This document shows, one piece after another, positions 48,903 to 57,688 of a stretch of DNA of 64,000 nucleotides. A program made the position numbers and the translations under genes. This DNA comes from Levilactobacillus namurensis (GTDB taxonomy: Bacteria; Bacillota; Bacilli; Lactobacillales; Lactobacillaceae). The notes beneath the pieces were generated by a model, which was not told where the DNA came from, ran no database searches, and worked only from the letters and a program-made list of their open reading frames with translations. The stretch is from NCBI RefSeq assembly GCF_032197885.1, contig NZ_CP134159.1, positions 1,550,001 through 1,614,000 of the forward strand, written 5' to 3'. Within the stretch, counting starts at the first letter, position 1, and every line of letters begins with the position of its first letter.

Positions 48903-49073
48903 TAATGAAACCCTCCTGTATTTTATCGTAAGAACGGTTAACTTTCAGACGAAAATTAATCACTCTTTGCGTAAAATTATACTACTTCTTCCCTGAAAGG
49001 GAAAGCTGGAACCCTTCCAAAAAAGAATCCTTGACTAGTATATCTGCTCCCGTTTTATTTGTAAACTAAAATA

Positions 49074-50006
49074 TCACGAATTTTCGGAATTTTCGTCATT
49101 TACGGCAGCAAATAAAGCCTCTAAGTGCGTCGTCAAGCGCTTTTGCCAGTCTGCAATTACTTTGCAATCCGTTTCAGAAACGGTCTGGTCCAGTGGTCGA
49201 CCCGCGAGCCAATCGACCCACGCTTGTGGCTGCGTAATAATTTCGTCAGCAAAAGGATACAACAACATGAGCTGTAAGTTAAGCGTTTGCCGAACATTTG
49301 CTGCTAATCCGGGATTATTTTGAGCGATTTGCTCTTGTAAGTAGGCTAAAGCTGCTTGAGCCGCCTCCCCTTGCGTTACCCCAATCAGCTCTCGGGTCGC
49401 CACCGTATGGACCTGATCGTCTAACCAGTGGAGTTGCACCGTCAGGTCGACCCGCAGCCGGTACAGTTCCTCAAGGAGCGTCGCCCGTAAGAGGGGGTGA
49501 AGGAACGGATCGACTAATAAATACCGCGTCCCTTGCAAAAACTTGGCTAAAGGAAGCTGGTGGGCTCGTAACAGGCGCTGCTGTTGTTCGCGCAGTGGTG
49601 CATCCCCCAAGTGATAAAATTGTTTCGCAATCACGTTTTGTGTTGCCGCTAACTGTGTGCTAGCCGTCTGTTCAGCCGTGGTAATCCGCTGAATTCCCGC
49701 GGTTCGCCAGGCGGTTGCTTGGGGCAATTCGCAAAGTTCCCGCGCAAAAATAAACTGTTGATTATGCAGGGCAATCGTCAGGCGCCAGTTAAACCAGGTA
49801 TCACTGGTCAAATACGCCCCATCGTTTTCTGCTGCAATTTGTTCAGCCGCCAAATACTGCTGATCTTGAAATAAACTAACTGCCAGGTATCGGTTTAGTT
49901 CCGGCGTTTGTTGTGCCTGATACAACGTGGTAAATTCAGCACTAGCCGTAGACCACTTGGCAGCCTGATAAGCAGCCAGGGCAGTTTCAAAAGTTGGTTG
50001 TGTCAT
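49074..50006 (-). CDS. Hypothetical protein with TPR-like N-terminus
   Basis: 310-residue soluble protein, no signal or membrane segments. The N-terminal 120 residues have a repeating helical pattern like tetratricopeptide repeats (ALAAYQAAKWSTASAEF, LNRYLAVSLFQDQQYLAAEQ). The remainder is helical and rich in Gln, Ala and Leu. I do not recognise a named family. It sits between rnjB and tuf with its own start site. Role unknown; a scaffold or regulator is conceivable. Confidence 0.7.
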   Translation of the reverse strand: MTQPTFETALAAYQAAKWSTASAEFTTLYQAQQTPELNRYLAVSLFQDQQYLAAEQIAAENDGAYLTSDTWFNWRLTIALHNQQFIFARELCELPQATAWRTAGIQRITTAEQTASTQLAATQNVIAKQFYHLGDAPLREQQQRLLRAHQLPLAKFLQGTRYLLVDPFLHPLLRATLLEELYRLRVDLTVQLHWLDDQVHTVATRELIGVTQGEAAQAALAYLQEQIAQNNPGLAANVRQTLNLQLMLLYPFADEIITQPQAWVDWLAGRPLDQTVSETDCKVIADWQKRLTTHLEALFAAVNDENSENS

Positions 50007-50036
50007 CTATTGATCTTCCCCCATCTTTTGCGTGCG

Positions 50037-50072
50037 AAAATGGACCGACAGCCCCTTCGGACTGTCAGTCCA
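50037..50072 (-). terminator. Terminator of the RNase J gene
   Basis: Stem TGGAC.GACAG with CTGTC.GTCCA (50041-50072), four Ts on the minus strand. Confidence 0.7.
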
Positions 50073-50083
50073 CCCTTCACAAC

Positions 50084-51943
50084 TTAAGCTTCTGATTTGT
50101 TCGCTGACGCAGCGGTGTGTTGCTTGCCACCGTGGCGCCGACGCCGATGATTCCGGGACTTATGTTGACCACTTTGTGTGGCATCCGTCTTTTGTCCCTT
50201 GGTCTTATGCGTCTTAGGTGCCTGTGCTGGCTTTTCGGGCGCCTTCTTGGCGTTCTTCGACTTGCTCGACCGCCGATGGTGTTGGTTAACTTCCATAATA
50301 ACTGGTAAGATCACGGGCCGGCGATGCGTCTGTTCGAAGAGATAATGACTCAGGTGCTCCCGAACGTCTTGCTTCAAGTGTCCCCAATCGAACTCTTTAT
50401 TATCCAAGTTATTCTGAACCGTCTTGCAGATAATCTGAGAGCTTTCCTGCATGAGGTCCTTATTAGCCTTGACGTAGACAAAGCCACGGGACGTAATCTT
50501 AGGCTCCGCCACAATTTGCTTTTTCTTACGGTCAATCGTCACGACCGCGATGAAGATGCCATCGTCGGCTAAGACCTTCCGATCACGCAACACGATATTT
50601 CCGATGTCCCCCACGCCGATACCGTCGATCATGGTATCACTCACATCGATACCTTCACCTAAGCCCATTTGGCCGTTCTGATACGTCAAAACGTCGCCTT
50701 TAGCTAGGATAAAGATATGGTCCGGATCCATCCCCAATTCCAGGGCAGCTTGCGCGTGGGCGTTCAGCAACCGGTATTCACCCTGAATAGGAATCAAGTA
50801 CTGGGGCTTCATCAGGTTCAACATTAACTGCAGGTCCCGCTTGTAGGCGTGTCCTGACGAGTTCAGTTCATCCGAGATGGCTTTAACTTCGCCACCTGCT
50901 CGGTAAACCATATCCCGCGTTTGAGCAACCGTGGTATCCATGGCATGGGACGGGGTCGTCACGATGTACACCAAGTCTCCCGGTTGAATATTCAATTGTT
51001 TTTCTTGTTTATTCGCCATCCGCTGAATGGCCTTGATGGGTTCCCCCATCTTCCCGGTCTGAAGAATAACCGTTTCGCCCGGCTTTAATGCGTCTAACTG
51101 GTCGGGAGTCACTAACAAGTCATCATCAAACGACAACTTTCCTAGCTTCATCGCGGTATTCACGATTTTCTCCAAGTCACGACCCGTCAGGCAAACCTTC
51201 CGCCCCGTCTTCACGGCGGCATCAAAGATTTGTTGGATCCGTAAAATGTTGGAGGCGACGCAGGCCACGATGATGCGGCCATCCCGATAATGGAACGTTT
51301 CTTCAATCGATTCAGCTAACGTCTGCTCGGAAGCATTCATGGCTGGATTTTCGGCATTGGCTGAGTCACTCAATAGTGCCAGGACCCCTGCTTGGCCAAT
51401 GGCCCCTAACCGCGCGTAGTCGGTCTGGTACCCTGGCTTAGCCGTTTGGTCAAACTTAAAGTCACCGGTGTACACGATGCGTCCTTCGTCAGTCTTCAAA
51501 ACGATTCCTAAGGATTCCGGAATCGAATGCGTGGTGGCGAAGAAGGAAACGACCACGTCGCCAAAGTCAATTTCCGTTTTCTCATCAATGACGTGAAAAT
51601 CATCGTATTTTTTGACCTTAGGCTCAGCCGCCACGTTAATTTTGGCCAACGCGATGGTCATTTCAGACCCAAAGACGGGAACGTTGAATTCACTCAAAAA
51701 GTACGGTAACGCACCGATGGCGTCCGCGTGACCATGCGTCAGGAAGACGCCCACGATGCGGTCCTTGTTCTCCCGTAAGTACGACCAATCTGGAATCACT
51801 ACATCGATTCCCAATAACTCATTTTCCGGGTACTTTAACCCGCAATCTAAAATGTAAATGCTGCCATTAACGTCCACAGCATACATATTTTTCCCATTCT
51901 CGCGAACACCGCCGAACGGGATGATCTTAATCTTTGCACTCAT
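50084..51943 (-). CDS. rnjB: Ribonuclease J family protein, RNase J2-like
   Basis: Metallo-beta-lactamase/beta-CASP ribonuclease in mRNA and rRNA turnover. 619 residues, longer than the usual 555. The core metal motif reads THGHADAIGA, where active J1 enzymes have HxHxDHIGG, and the C-terminal motif reads PIQGEYR instead of PVHGEYR; the substitutions match the weakly active J2 branch, which works in complex with J1. From about residue 555 a Lys/Arg/His-rich disordered tail follows. Next to rpsO. No second RNase J is in the window. Confidence 0.85.
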   Translation of the reverse strand: MSAKIKIIPFGGVRENGKNMYAVDVNGSIYILDCGLKYPENELLGIDVVIPDWSYLRENKDRIVGVFLTHGHADAIGALPYFLSEFNVPVFGSEMTIALAKINVAAEPKVKKYDDFHVIDEKTEIDFGDVVVSFFATTHSIPESLGIVLKTDEGRIVYTGDFKFDQTAKPGYQTDYARLGAIGQAGVLALLSDSANAENPAMNASEQTLAESIEETFHYRDGRIIVACVASNILRIQQIFDAAVKTGRKVCLTGRDLEKIVNTAMKLGKLSFDDDLLVTPDQLDALKPGETVILQTGKMGEPIKAIQRMANKQEKQLNIQPGDLVYIVTTPSHAMDTTVAQTRDMVYRAGGEVKAISDELNSSGHAYKRDLQLMLNLMKPQYLIPIQGEYRLLNAHAQAALELGMDPDHIFILAKGDVLTYQNGQMGLGEGIDVSDTMIDGIGVGDIGNIVLRDRKVLADDGIFIAVVTIDRKKKQIVAEPKITSRGFVYVKANKDLMQESSQIICKTVQNNLDNKEFDWGHLKQDVREHLSHYLFEQTHRRPVILPVIMEVNQHHRRSSKSKNAKKAPEKPAQAPKTHKTKGQKTDATQSGQHKSRNHRRRRHGGKQHTAASANKSEA

Positions 51944-52177
51944 AAGTCCACCTCAAATAACTCTTTCGTCATTAAATTTTATTCCGGTTATCTCCCGGTT
52001 CTTACTTGCGGGTAACGTCCACCGCAATTCGTCCGTAATAAACTTCCTTCAGTCTATCATTTTTAGAGAATTTAGGAAAGCCATTAGTGTGCGAACCGCC
52101 GAGCTGACGGCATTTTTATTATTTGAGGTCATCATATGTAGTCCTCAGGCCGATCCATCACCTAACCGCCACAACAA

Positions 52178-52211
52178 AAAAGGTCCGCCTCAAAAAATGA
52201 GGGGACCTTTT
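52178..52211 (-). terminator. Terminator of rpsO
   Basis: Stem AAAAGGTCC.CCTCA with TGAGG.GGACCTTTT, followed by Ts on the minus strand. Confidence 0.85.
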
Positions 52212-52225
52212 AGCGGTGCGACGAA

Positions 52226-52495
52226 TTAACGACGCAGACCTAAGCTCTTGATCAATTCACGGTAACGTTGAACGTCAGTCTTCCGTAAGTAAGCCAACAG
52301 GTTACGACGGTGACCGATCTTCTTCATCAAACCACGTTGTGAATGGAAGTCCTTACGGTGGGCTTGCATATGAACGTTGATTTCGTTGATGTCAGCAGTC
52401 AATACGGCAACTTGAACTTCAGTCGACCCCGTATCGCCTTCGTGACGTGCGTATTGCTTGATGATTTCGTTCTTCTTTGCTTGACTAATAGCCAT
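52226..52495 (-). CDS. rpsO: 30S ribosomal protein S15
   Basis: Binds 16S rRNA early in 30S assembly. 89 residues, exact family length. [19 protein letters not shown] and [19 protein letters not shown] are diagnostic. GGGTGG site before ATG 52495. No pnp gene follows; an RNase J gene takes its place, consistent with lactobacilli relying on RNase J/Y turnover. Confidence 0.97.
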   Translation of the reverse strand: MAISQAKKNEIIKQYARHEGDTGSTEVQVAVLTADINEINVHMQAHRKDFHSQRGLMKKIGHRRNLLAYLRKTDVQRYRELIKSLGLRR

Positions 52496-52599
52496 GGTAA
52501 ATTACCACCCTTTCAAATAAGTGCCTCAAACTGAGTAAACCGTCGGTGGCCGCCGGACAAACTAAGTTAGAGGTTTGTGCTTAAAGCACGTAAACTATA
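52496..52599 (-). promoter_or_regulatory. rpsO promoter -10 and structured leader
   Basis: TATAGT at 52594-52599 on the minus strand, without a good -35. The roughly 90-base leader contains GTGCTTTAAGCAC and ACAAAC/GTTTGT hairpins and a longer-range CCTC/GAGG pairing, plausible for S15 autoregulation. This is inference from fold only. Confidence 0.42.
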
Positions 52600-52684
52600 C
52601 TACTGGACTTGGCCCAAAATAGCAAGTCTTGTCTTCTTAGAACCTATCAAGTAAAATTACTTTACAAGAATCACTAGCCAGCTA

Positions 52685-52713
52685 TTGCATTCGGCTGGTG
52701 GCTTCTGTATAAT
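52685..52713 (+). promoter_or_regulatory. rpsT promoter
   Basis: TTGCAT (52685-52690), exact 17-base spacer, TATAAT (52708-52713). Confidence 0.82.
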
Positions 52714-52773
52714 AGCATACGTTGAAATTAAGATTTCCGTATTAGGATTTCTCATCTCGGAGGTGAAATTTTC

Positions 52774-53028
52774 ATGCCAATCATCAAATCAGCAATCGAA
52801 CGTGCCAAGACCAACGTTAAGGCTAACGAACGTAACTCCGCACAATTAAGCACGATGCGGACTGCCGTTAAGCGGTTCGAACAAGCGAAGACTGCCGGTG
52901 CCGACAACGCAGAAGAATTATTCCGTGTTGCTAGTGCTGCTGTTGACAAGGCCGCTTCAAAGGGCTTGATCAAGAAGAACAAGGCTTCCCGTGACAAGTC
53001 ACGGATGGCTGCACGTTTAGCTAAGTAA
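52774..53028 (+). CDS. rpsT: 30S ribosomal protein S20
   Basis: Small ribosomal protein binding 16S rRNA, 84 residues, Ala/Lys-rich helices. [20 protein letters not shown] at the start and [17 protein letters not shown] at the end are diagnostic. GGAGG precedes ATG 52774. Divergent from rpsO and convergent with holA, the common Firmicutes arrangement. Confidence 0.96.
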   Translation: MPIIKSAIERAKTNVKANERNSAQLSTMRTAVKRFEQAKTAGADNAEELFRVASAAVDKAASKGLIKKNKASRDKSRMAARLAK

Positions 53029-53065
53029 TCAATTAATCAATCGCGATTAAATGATGCATGCATGC

Positions 53066-53101
53066 AAAAAAGACGCGACCCTGCGGGGTGGCGCCTTTTT
53101 T
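53066..53101. terminator. Terminator between rpsT and holA
   Basis: Stem GACGC.GACCC with GGGTG.GCGCC (wobble pairs) between an A-run and a T-run. Confidence 0.75.
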
Positions 53102-53111
53102 ATTCGCTCAT

Positions 53112-54146
53112 TTACACCGTCGCCTTCTGCCCCGCAAACTGGGTCATAAACAACGAGAACAGCAATTCTGGGTCCAGCGTACTGGATTTCATCTGCCGTT
53201 CAACTCGAAATAGCCCCAGGTACGCCCGATTCAAATCGGTCAACTGAAACCGGCGCTGAGTTTGTAGCGCCAGCTTCACCCGGTAGGGATGCACTCTTAA
53301 GGTGCTTGCCAGTTTTCCTTGACTGTACCCCTGCTTGGCCAAGACCTTGGTCTGAATCAAGAGACGGAACTGGCCTTGTAAAATCGCGTTGATCCGCAGC
53401 GGTTCCTCTTTGGCCTGCAAAAGTTCTCGGTAAAGCGTTACGGCCCCCGCCGTATTCTTCGCCAGGACCCGATTGACCAGATCAAAAACGTTCTGCGTTA
53501 ACGTCTGGCGGACCAACCCCGTCACGGCCTCAAGTTGAATGGTCTTTTCCGGTAACGAAAACAGTTCGAGCTTCGCCTTTTCGTTCATCATTAAGGTCAA
53601 GTCGGCATCCGTCCGTTGCACCAACTCATTCAACGCGTCCGGAGCAATCGTACACCCATCTCGCTTGACCTGTGCTTGGAAAAAGGTCCGAACATCCCGT
53701 TCCGAAAAGTCGCCCAATTCAATCGTTGTGGCGGCTTTTTTGAGTTGCTTCACAATTTTCTTGCGCCCATCCAGCTTAGCGTACGGCGCAAAGAAAACCA
53801 AGACGGTGCTGGGCATTGGGGCCTTTAAGTACTTTTCTAAACTATCCAGATCATGGTCGACCTTACTTTTCTTGGCCTCCCCCGTCAAAAATGTCGGATT
53901 ATCCAGGCAGACCACCCGGCGCTCCCCAAAAAAGGGCGCCGCCATCGCATCGTCCAACCCTACCGCCAGTGGTACGGTCTCGAGATCGTAGCTAGCAAAG
54001 TTCATGGTCTGTTCTTCTGCCGGAACCAACTGCTTAAACGCCGTTTTTAAGCGACGCTGAAAGTAAGCCATCTGCCCCATAATCAGGTACACGGATGCCG
54101 TCGCCTTCCCGGATTGTAAATTCTTTAATAAGTCTGTGATTGTCAT
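53112..54146 (-). CDS. holA: DNA polymerase III delta subunit
   Basis: Clamp-loader subunit that opens the beta sliding clamp. 344 residues. The AAA+-like fold is shown by YLIMGQMAYFQRRLKTAF, the strand TVLVFFAPYAKLDGRKK and the C-terminal helical collar with HPYRVKLALQ. Its start overlaps the comEC stop by four bases (ATGA). comEC-holA-rpsT is a conserved Firmicutes order. Confidence 0.93.
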   Translation of the reverse strand: MTITDLLKNLQSGKATASVYLIMGQMAYFQRRLKTAFKQLVPAEEQTMNFASYDLETVPLAVGLDDAMAAPFFGERRVVCLDNPTFLTGEAKKSKVDHDLDSLEKYLKAPMPSTVLVFFAPYAKLDGRKKIVKQLKKAATTIELGDFSERDVRTFFQAQVKRDGCTIAPDALNELVQRTDADLTLMMNEKAKLELFSLPEKTIQLEAVTGLVRQTLTQNVFDLVNRVLAKNTAGAVTLYRELLQAKEEPLRINAILQGQFRLLIQTKVLAKQGYSQGKLASTLRVHPYRVKLALQTQRRFQLTDLNRAYLGLFRVERQMKSSTLDPELLFSLFMTQFAGQKATV

Positions 54147-56410
54147 TCAGGCGGTTCCTCCTTCAAGTTTAGGGCCGTGGTCCACCAACCACGCTGTCCC
54201 CAATAAGTATATTGAATCATTCCCCGCTCCTGCGTATTCAAAACGGGGATCTGTTGCTGGGCTAAAGTGGCCTGTGTAACCGGACTAGGGTGCCCGTAGC
54301 GATTATGCCGACCTGATGAGATGATGGCTAACGCTGGTCGCAGTTGCGCGACGAATTCCGGTGCCGTTGCGGTATCACTACCATGGTGCCCCACTTTTAA
54401 GACGTCCGTACGTAACGTCGGCGCCAGCGCCATCATCCGACGCTCTCCCGCCTGATCCAAGTCGCCCATGAAGAGGAAGCGTCGCCCGCCGAACTGGCCC
54501 TGTAAGGCCAACGAGCCACCATTATCCGCCACCCCCGGCGTTAAGGGGTGCCAAACGCGTAGTGCCGCCGCATCCCCCACTTGTAAGGGCCGCACCCGTT
54601 GCCGAACTGCCAACGGTAGGTGGCGTTGCCAGGCGGCCTCCGTCTCCATCCCCGCGGGAACGTAAATCGCCGCCACTTCAAAATTCGCCAAGATGGCCGG
54701 TAAGTCCCCAATATGGTCCGCATCATGGTGGGTCAGATACACGGCGTCCAAGCGCCGAATTCCCCGGCTCTGCAAGTACGCGACCACGGTAGCCTGGGCC
54801 CCGTAACTCACGGGTGCTCGTGGCGCCCAAGGCGGTTGCGGAACGGTCAGGCGTCCCCCGACATCAATAAGGCTCACGCGGCGATTCCCCGCCTCTCGAA
54901 TCAAGATACTATCCCCCTGACCCACGTCAAAGAAACTAACCTCTCCAGTGGGGGGATGGTGGATGATTCCAAACGCCAAACCGTAACTGACACCTAATAC
55001 CACCAACCAAATACGTCGCCGCGGAACGGGACGACTAAACACCCACCAGGTCAAACCAACCCAGGCGAGCGCTAACCACCAGGGAGGGCGTCCAAAAACC
55101 ACATTGCCCGGTAAATGAGCCGCCCAGGTCAAGACCGCATCAAAGGCCCCTAAGAGGCGTGCACAGCCGTCCGCTATCTCCGGCAGCCAGGGTCCTAAGA
55201 CGGTGCCCACCACCGTTACCGGCAATAAGACGACTGAAAAAAGGGGAACCACTAGCCAGTTGGCAACCAGGGTTAAAACGTGCCATTGAAAGATACCATA
55301 CAGCAAGACCGGCAACCCCAACAATAGTAACCCAATCTGGCGCCACCGGGGCGTCTCTTGCTGTAGCAGAATCAACCCCAGCGAAAGGCCGTAACTCAAC
55401 TGACCGCCCAGTTCGACTAGCAGCCCCGGATTGGTCAGCAGTCCCACCATCAAGGCTATCGTCCATCCGGTTAATGCGTCGGGCAAGTGTCCCAGACGTT
55501 GGCCCATCAACTGAACCCCGCGCATCCAACAGGCCCGAGTCACACCACTACCACCACCAGCCAGAATGGCATAGCCGGGCAAAAAGAGTAGCAACCCCCA
55601 CTCCCACCACTCACGCGGCAGGCGCAGGTGAACGGCTAACCATTCCCCCACAGTCAACCATAGGGCCACGTGCAAACCGGAAATGGCAAAAAGATGAATG
55701 ATGCCTAAACGTTGCATCCCCATCAATTCCGCCGTAGCTTCCGGCGCCCGAATCCCTGGAAACAACCCTAAAGCATAGACTCGCAACGCACCCGGCAAGT
55801 GCTCACAAGCCCGTATCAGCCGGACCCGTTGGCGGTGCCACCAATCCGACCACCACTGCCACCCAGACGAAGCCGCAGGCCGGATCTGCGGCGAAGCTGT
55901 CAGTCGTAACGTGTTGGCAATCCCCCGATGGCCCCAATACGCCGCACCATCGAACTGGTTTAGGTTGGGGGCCGGCAACAGACCTTGCTTATCGCCACGG
56001 ACCGTCCAGAGCGTTGGCCCTGACAGTTGCCGCAACCGCTGATAATCCGCCGCGGTACGTGCAATCCCGGACACAACTAGCCGCTCCCCATCGGGCTGTT
56101 GGCCAACCACCCGATAGCGATTCCCCCGAAAATGCAGGTCATCCGGCTGAACGCGTAACGTTGTGGCCCAGGCCGTGGCCTGGGTTGGTGACAATCGCAA
56201 CCGTTGCACCTGTACTTGGTGCCACCCAAACCAGAGACCCGCAACACAGCACACGCCTAGTGTCAGCCACCAAATCCGCATCTGGCGTAAACACCAGATG
56301 CGTCCTAAGGTCACCAGGGTTAGGCCGCTACCGGCCACGGGGTGACCATTGAATATCAAGGTCAGCGCCATTACCGGCCAGCTCATCAAAAACCAATAGG
56401 CGCCGCTCAC
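54143..56410 (-). CDS. comEC: Competence DNA-uptake channel ComEC
   Basis: Polytopic membrane protein proposed to carry single-stranded DNA into the cell. 755 residues, full length. N-terminal DUF4131 region, the ComEC core with GIIHLFAISGLHVALWL, and a C-terminal metallo-beta-lactamase-like domain with FDVGQGDSILI, YLTHHDADHIGDLPAIL and LKVGHHGSDTA. The start is GTG 56410, overlapping the comEB stop (TAGTG). Intact, so DNA uptake could be functional if the rest of the machinery exists elsewhere. Confidence 0.94.
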   Translation of the reverse strand: MSGAYWFLMSWPVMALTLIFNGHPVAGSGLTLVTLGRIWCLRQMRIWWLTLGVCCVAGLWFGWHQVQVQRLRLSPTQATAWATTLRVQPDDLHFRGNRYRVVGQQPDGERLVVSGIARTAADYQRLRQLSGPTLWTVRGDKQGLLPAPNLNQFDGAAYWGHRGIANTLRLTASPQIRPAASSGWQWWSDWWHRQRVRLIRACEHLPGALRVYALGLFPGIRAPEATAELMGMQRLGIIHLFAISGLHVALWLTVGEWLAVHLRLPREWWEWGLLLFLPGYAILAGGGSGVTRACWMRGVQLMGQRLGHLPDALTGWTIALMVGLLTNPGLLVELGGQLSYGLSLGLILLQQETPRWRQIGLLLLGLPVLLYGIFQWHVLTLVANWLVVPLFSVVLLPVTVVGTVLGPWLPEIADGCARLLGAFDAVLTWAAHLPGNVVFGRPPWWLALAWVGLTWWVFSRPVPRRRIWLVVLGVSYGLAFGIIHHPPTGEVSFFDVGQGDSILIREAGNRRVSLIDVGGRLTVPQPPWAPRAPVSYGAQATVVAYLQSRGIRRLDAVYLTHHDADHIGDLPAILANFEVAAIYVPAGMETEAAWQRHLPLAVRQRVRPLQVGDAAALRVWHPLTPGVADNGGSLALQGQFGGRRFLFMGDLDQAGERRMMALAPTLRTDVLKVGHHGSDTATAPEFVAQLRPALAIISSGRHNRYGHPSPVTQATLAQQQIPVLNTQERGMIQYTYWGQRGWWTTALNLKEEPPE

Positions 56411-56886
56411 TAGTGGTCAAATAACGGAAGGTGCGTCAGAAGGTCCGGCGACACGTCAATCTGGTTGACCGTCACGTGCTTTAATTTCAAAAGTTTTTGC
56501 GCGTACGGATCGTTATGGTAATTCCGGAGATACGTAATCTTGGTAATTCCCGCCTGCAACAGCATCTTAGTGCATTGCAGACACGGAAAATCCGTCACGT
56601 AGATTTCCGCATTGGCCGTTGGCTCTCCAAACTTCGCGCACTGCAACACGGCGTTCATCTCGGCATGAATCGTCCGCACACAGTGTCCGTCCACTAAGTA
56701 GCATCCCTCATCCAGACAATGGTCGTCACCGGAGACCGACCCATTATAGCCGCCTGCGATGATTCGCCGATCCCGGACGATGATCGCCCCGACCGAGAGC
56801 CGATTACAGGTACTCCGTGTCGAAATCACCAACGCTTGCAGCATAAAGTATTGATCCCAAGGAATCCGTTCTTTTTTCACGTTCAT
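56410..56886 (-). CDS. comEB: ComEB/dCMP deaminase family protein
   Basis: Zinc-dependent cytidine/deoxycytidylate deaminase, 158 residues. Zinc and catalytic motifs are TIHAEMNAVLQCA (HAE) and FPCLQCTKMLLQAG (PCxxC). The N-terminal MLQALVISTRSTCNRLSVGA is typical of dCMP deaminases. It supplies dUMP for thymidylate; the competence role is not required in Bacillus. It sits between comEA and comEC in the usual order. Confidence 0.93.
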   Translation of the reverse strand: MNVKKERIPWDQYFMLQALVISTRSTCNRLSVGAIIVRDRRIIAGGYNGSVSGDDHCLDEGCYLVDGHCVRTIHAEMNAVLQCAKFGEPTANAEIYVTDFPCLQCTKMLLQAGITKITYLRNYHNDPYAQKLLKLKHVTVNQIDVSPDLLTHLPLFDH

Positions 56887-56925
56887 AGCCCCATTTCGCT
56901 TAATATTCGTCTAGTATACCACGCC

Positions 56926-57600
56926 CTAAGTGGTCAGTTGCGCTTGTAGCCGGGCCACCGTCTTCTCCCCGAAACCGGCGACCTGAGTCAAATCATTGAC
57001 GGTCTTGAAGTCCCCGTGTTCCGTACGGTAATCCACGATTTTCTGGGCTTTCTTCGCCCCGATTCCCGATAATTTCTGTAAATCCGTGACGGTGGCCTGA
57101 TTCAAATTAAGGGGCGCGTCCGGCCCGGCTGACGAGGCAGATGTCGTCGCACTGCCCCCCGCCGATCCTGGTGCTGACCCGTTCGTTGCGGGGGCCTTCT
57201 CGCCTTTTTTCGGCAGATAAAGTTGCTGTTGGTCCACCAGTCGGGTCGCGAGATTAATCTTCTGCCGGTCGGCACGTTCGGCCAAGCCCCCCGCTTCCCG
57301 AACGGCATCCGCAACCCGCATTCCCGACTTAAACCGGTACAGGCCCGGCCGTTGTACGGCCCCCTGAACATCGACCACCACTTCTGTAACACTCGATTGA
57401 CTGGCAGTCGTCCCGGCCGGATGCGTGACCGAAGATTGTGCCGCCCGATTAACGGGGGGCGTAGCGGGGGGCAACGGTGCCGGCGTTGCGGGACGCAGTA
57501 AGAACCAGCCTAGGAGCCCGACCAGCAAAATCCCCAGTCCTCCCATGATCACTTGACGGTCGCGTGTTTGAGCGTCCCACCAGGTCTTTAAACGTTCCAT
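56926..57600 (-). CDS. comEA: Competence DNA receptor ComEA
   Basis: Membrane-anchored double-stranded DNA-binding protein. About 224 residues. N-terminal transmembrane anchor VIMGGLGILLVGLLGWFLL, a proline/alanine/threonine linker, an SLBB domain (VVVDVQGAVQRPGLYRF), a second Ala/Ser/Gly linker, then a C-terminal helix-hairpin-helix domain (LNQATVTDLQKLSGIGAKKA). Start ATG 57600 is seven bases after GGGAGG; an ATG two codons earlier abuts that site. Its leader can fold over the ribosome binding site. Confidence 0.93.
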   Translation of the reverse strand: MERLKTWWDAQTRDRQVIMGGLGILLVGLLGWFLLRPATPAPLPPATPPVNRAAQSSVTHPAGTTASQSSVTEVVVDVQGAVQRPGLYRFKSGMRVADAVREAGGLAERADRQKINLATRLVDQQQLYLPKKGEKAPATNGSAPGSAGGSATTSASSAGPDAPLNLNQATVTDLQKLSGIGAKKAQKIVDYRTEHGDFKTVNDLTQVAGFGEKTVARLQAQLTT

Positions 57601-57607
57601 GTGCATT

Positions 57608-57650
57608 CCTCCCTTTCACGGTTAATTCCGTAAAGGAGGTCCCTTTTACG
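57608..57650 (-). promoter_or_regulatory. comEA leader: alternative hairpins over the ribosome binding site
   Basis: On the minus-strand RNA the segment 57628-57639 (CCTCCTTTACGG) can pair with 57608-57621, which holds the comEA GGAGG, over 12 pairs with a two-base bulge, hiding the site. The same segment can instead pair with 57641-57650 just upstream (ten pairs, one mismatch), freeing it. Mutually exclusive folds of this kind are typical of RNA switches. Confidence 0.5.
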
Positions 57651-57651
57651 C

Positions 57652-57683
57652 AAAAAAATCCTTTCGCCGTAACGAAAAGATTC
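57652..57683 (-). terminator. Terminator of the ftsW-to-protease gene run
   Basis: Ten-pair stem AATCTTTTCG with CGAAAGGATT (one U-G) on the minus strand, then seven Ts (57652-57658). It separates the protease gene from comEA. Confidence 0.8.
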
Positions 57684-57688
57684 TCGCT

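Noticed and set aside
55159-55701. 180-codon open frame on the plus strand inside comEC
   Set aside because: It is the antisense shadow of a GC-rich coding region. No ribosome binding site, Pro/Arg/Ser-rich, and comEC on the other strand has full family motifs.
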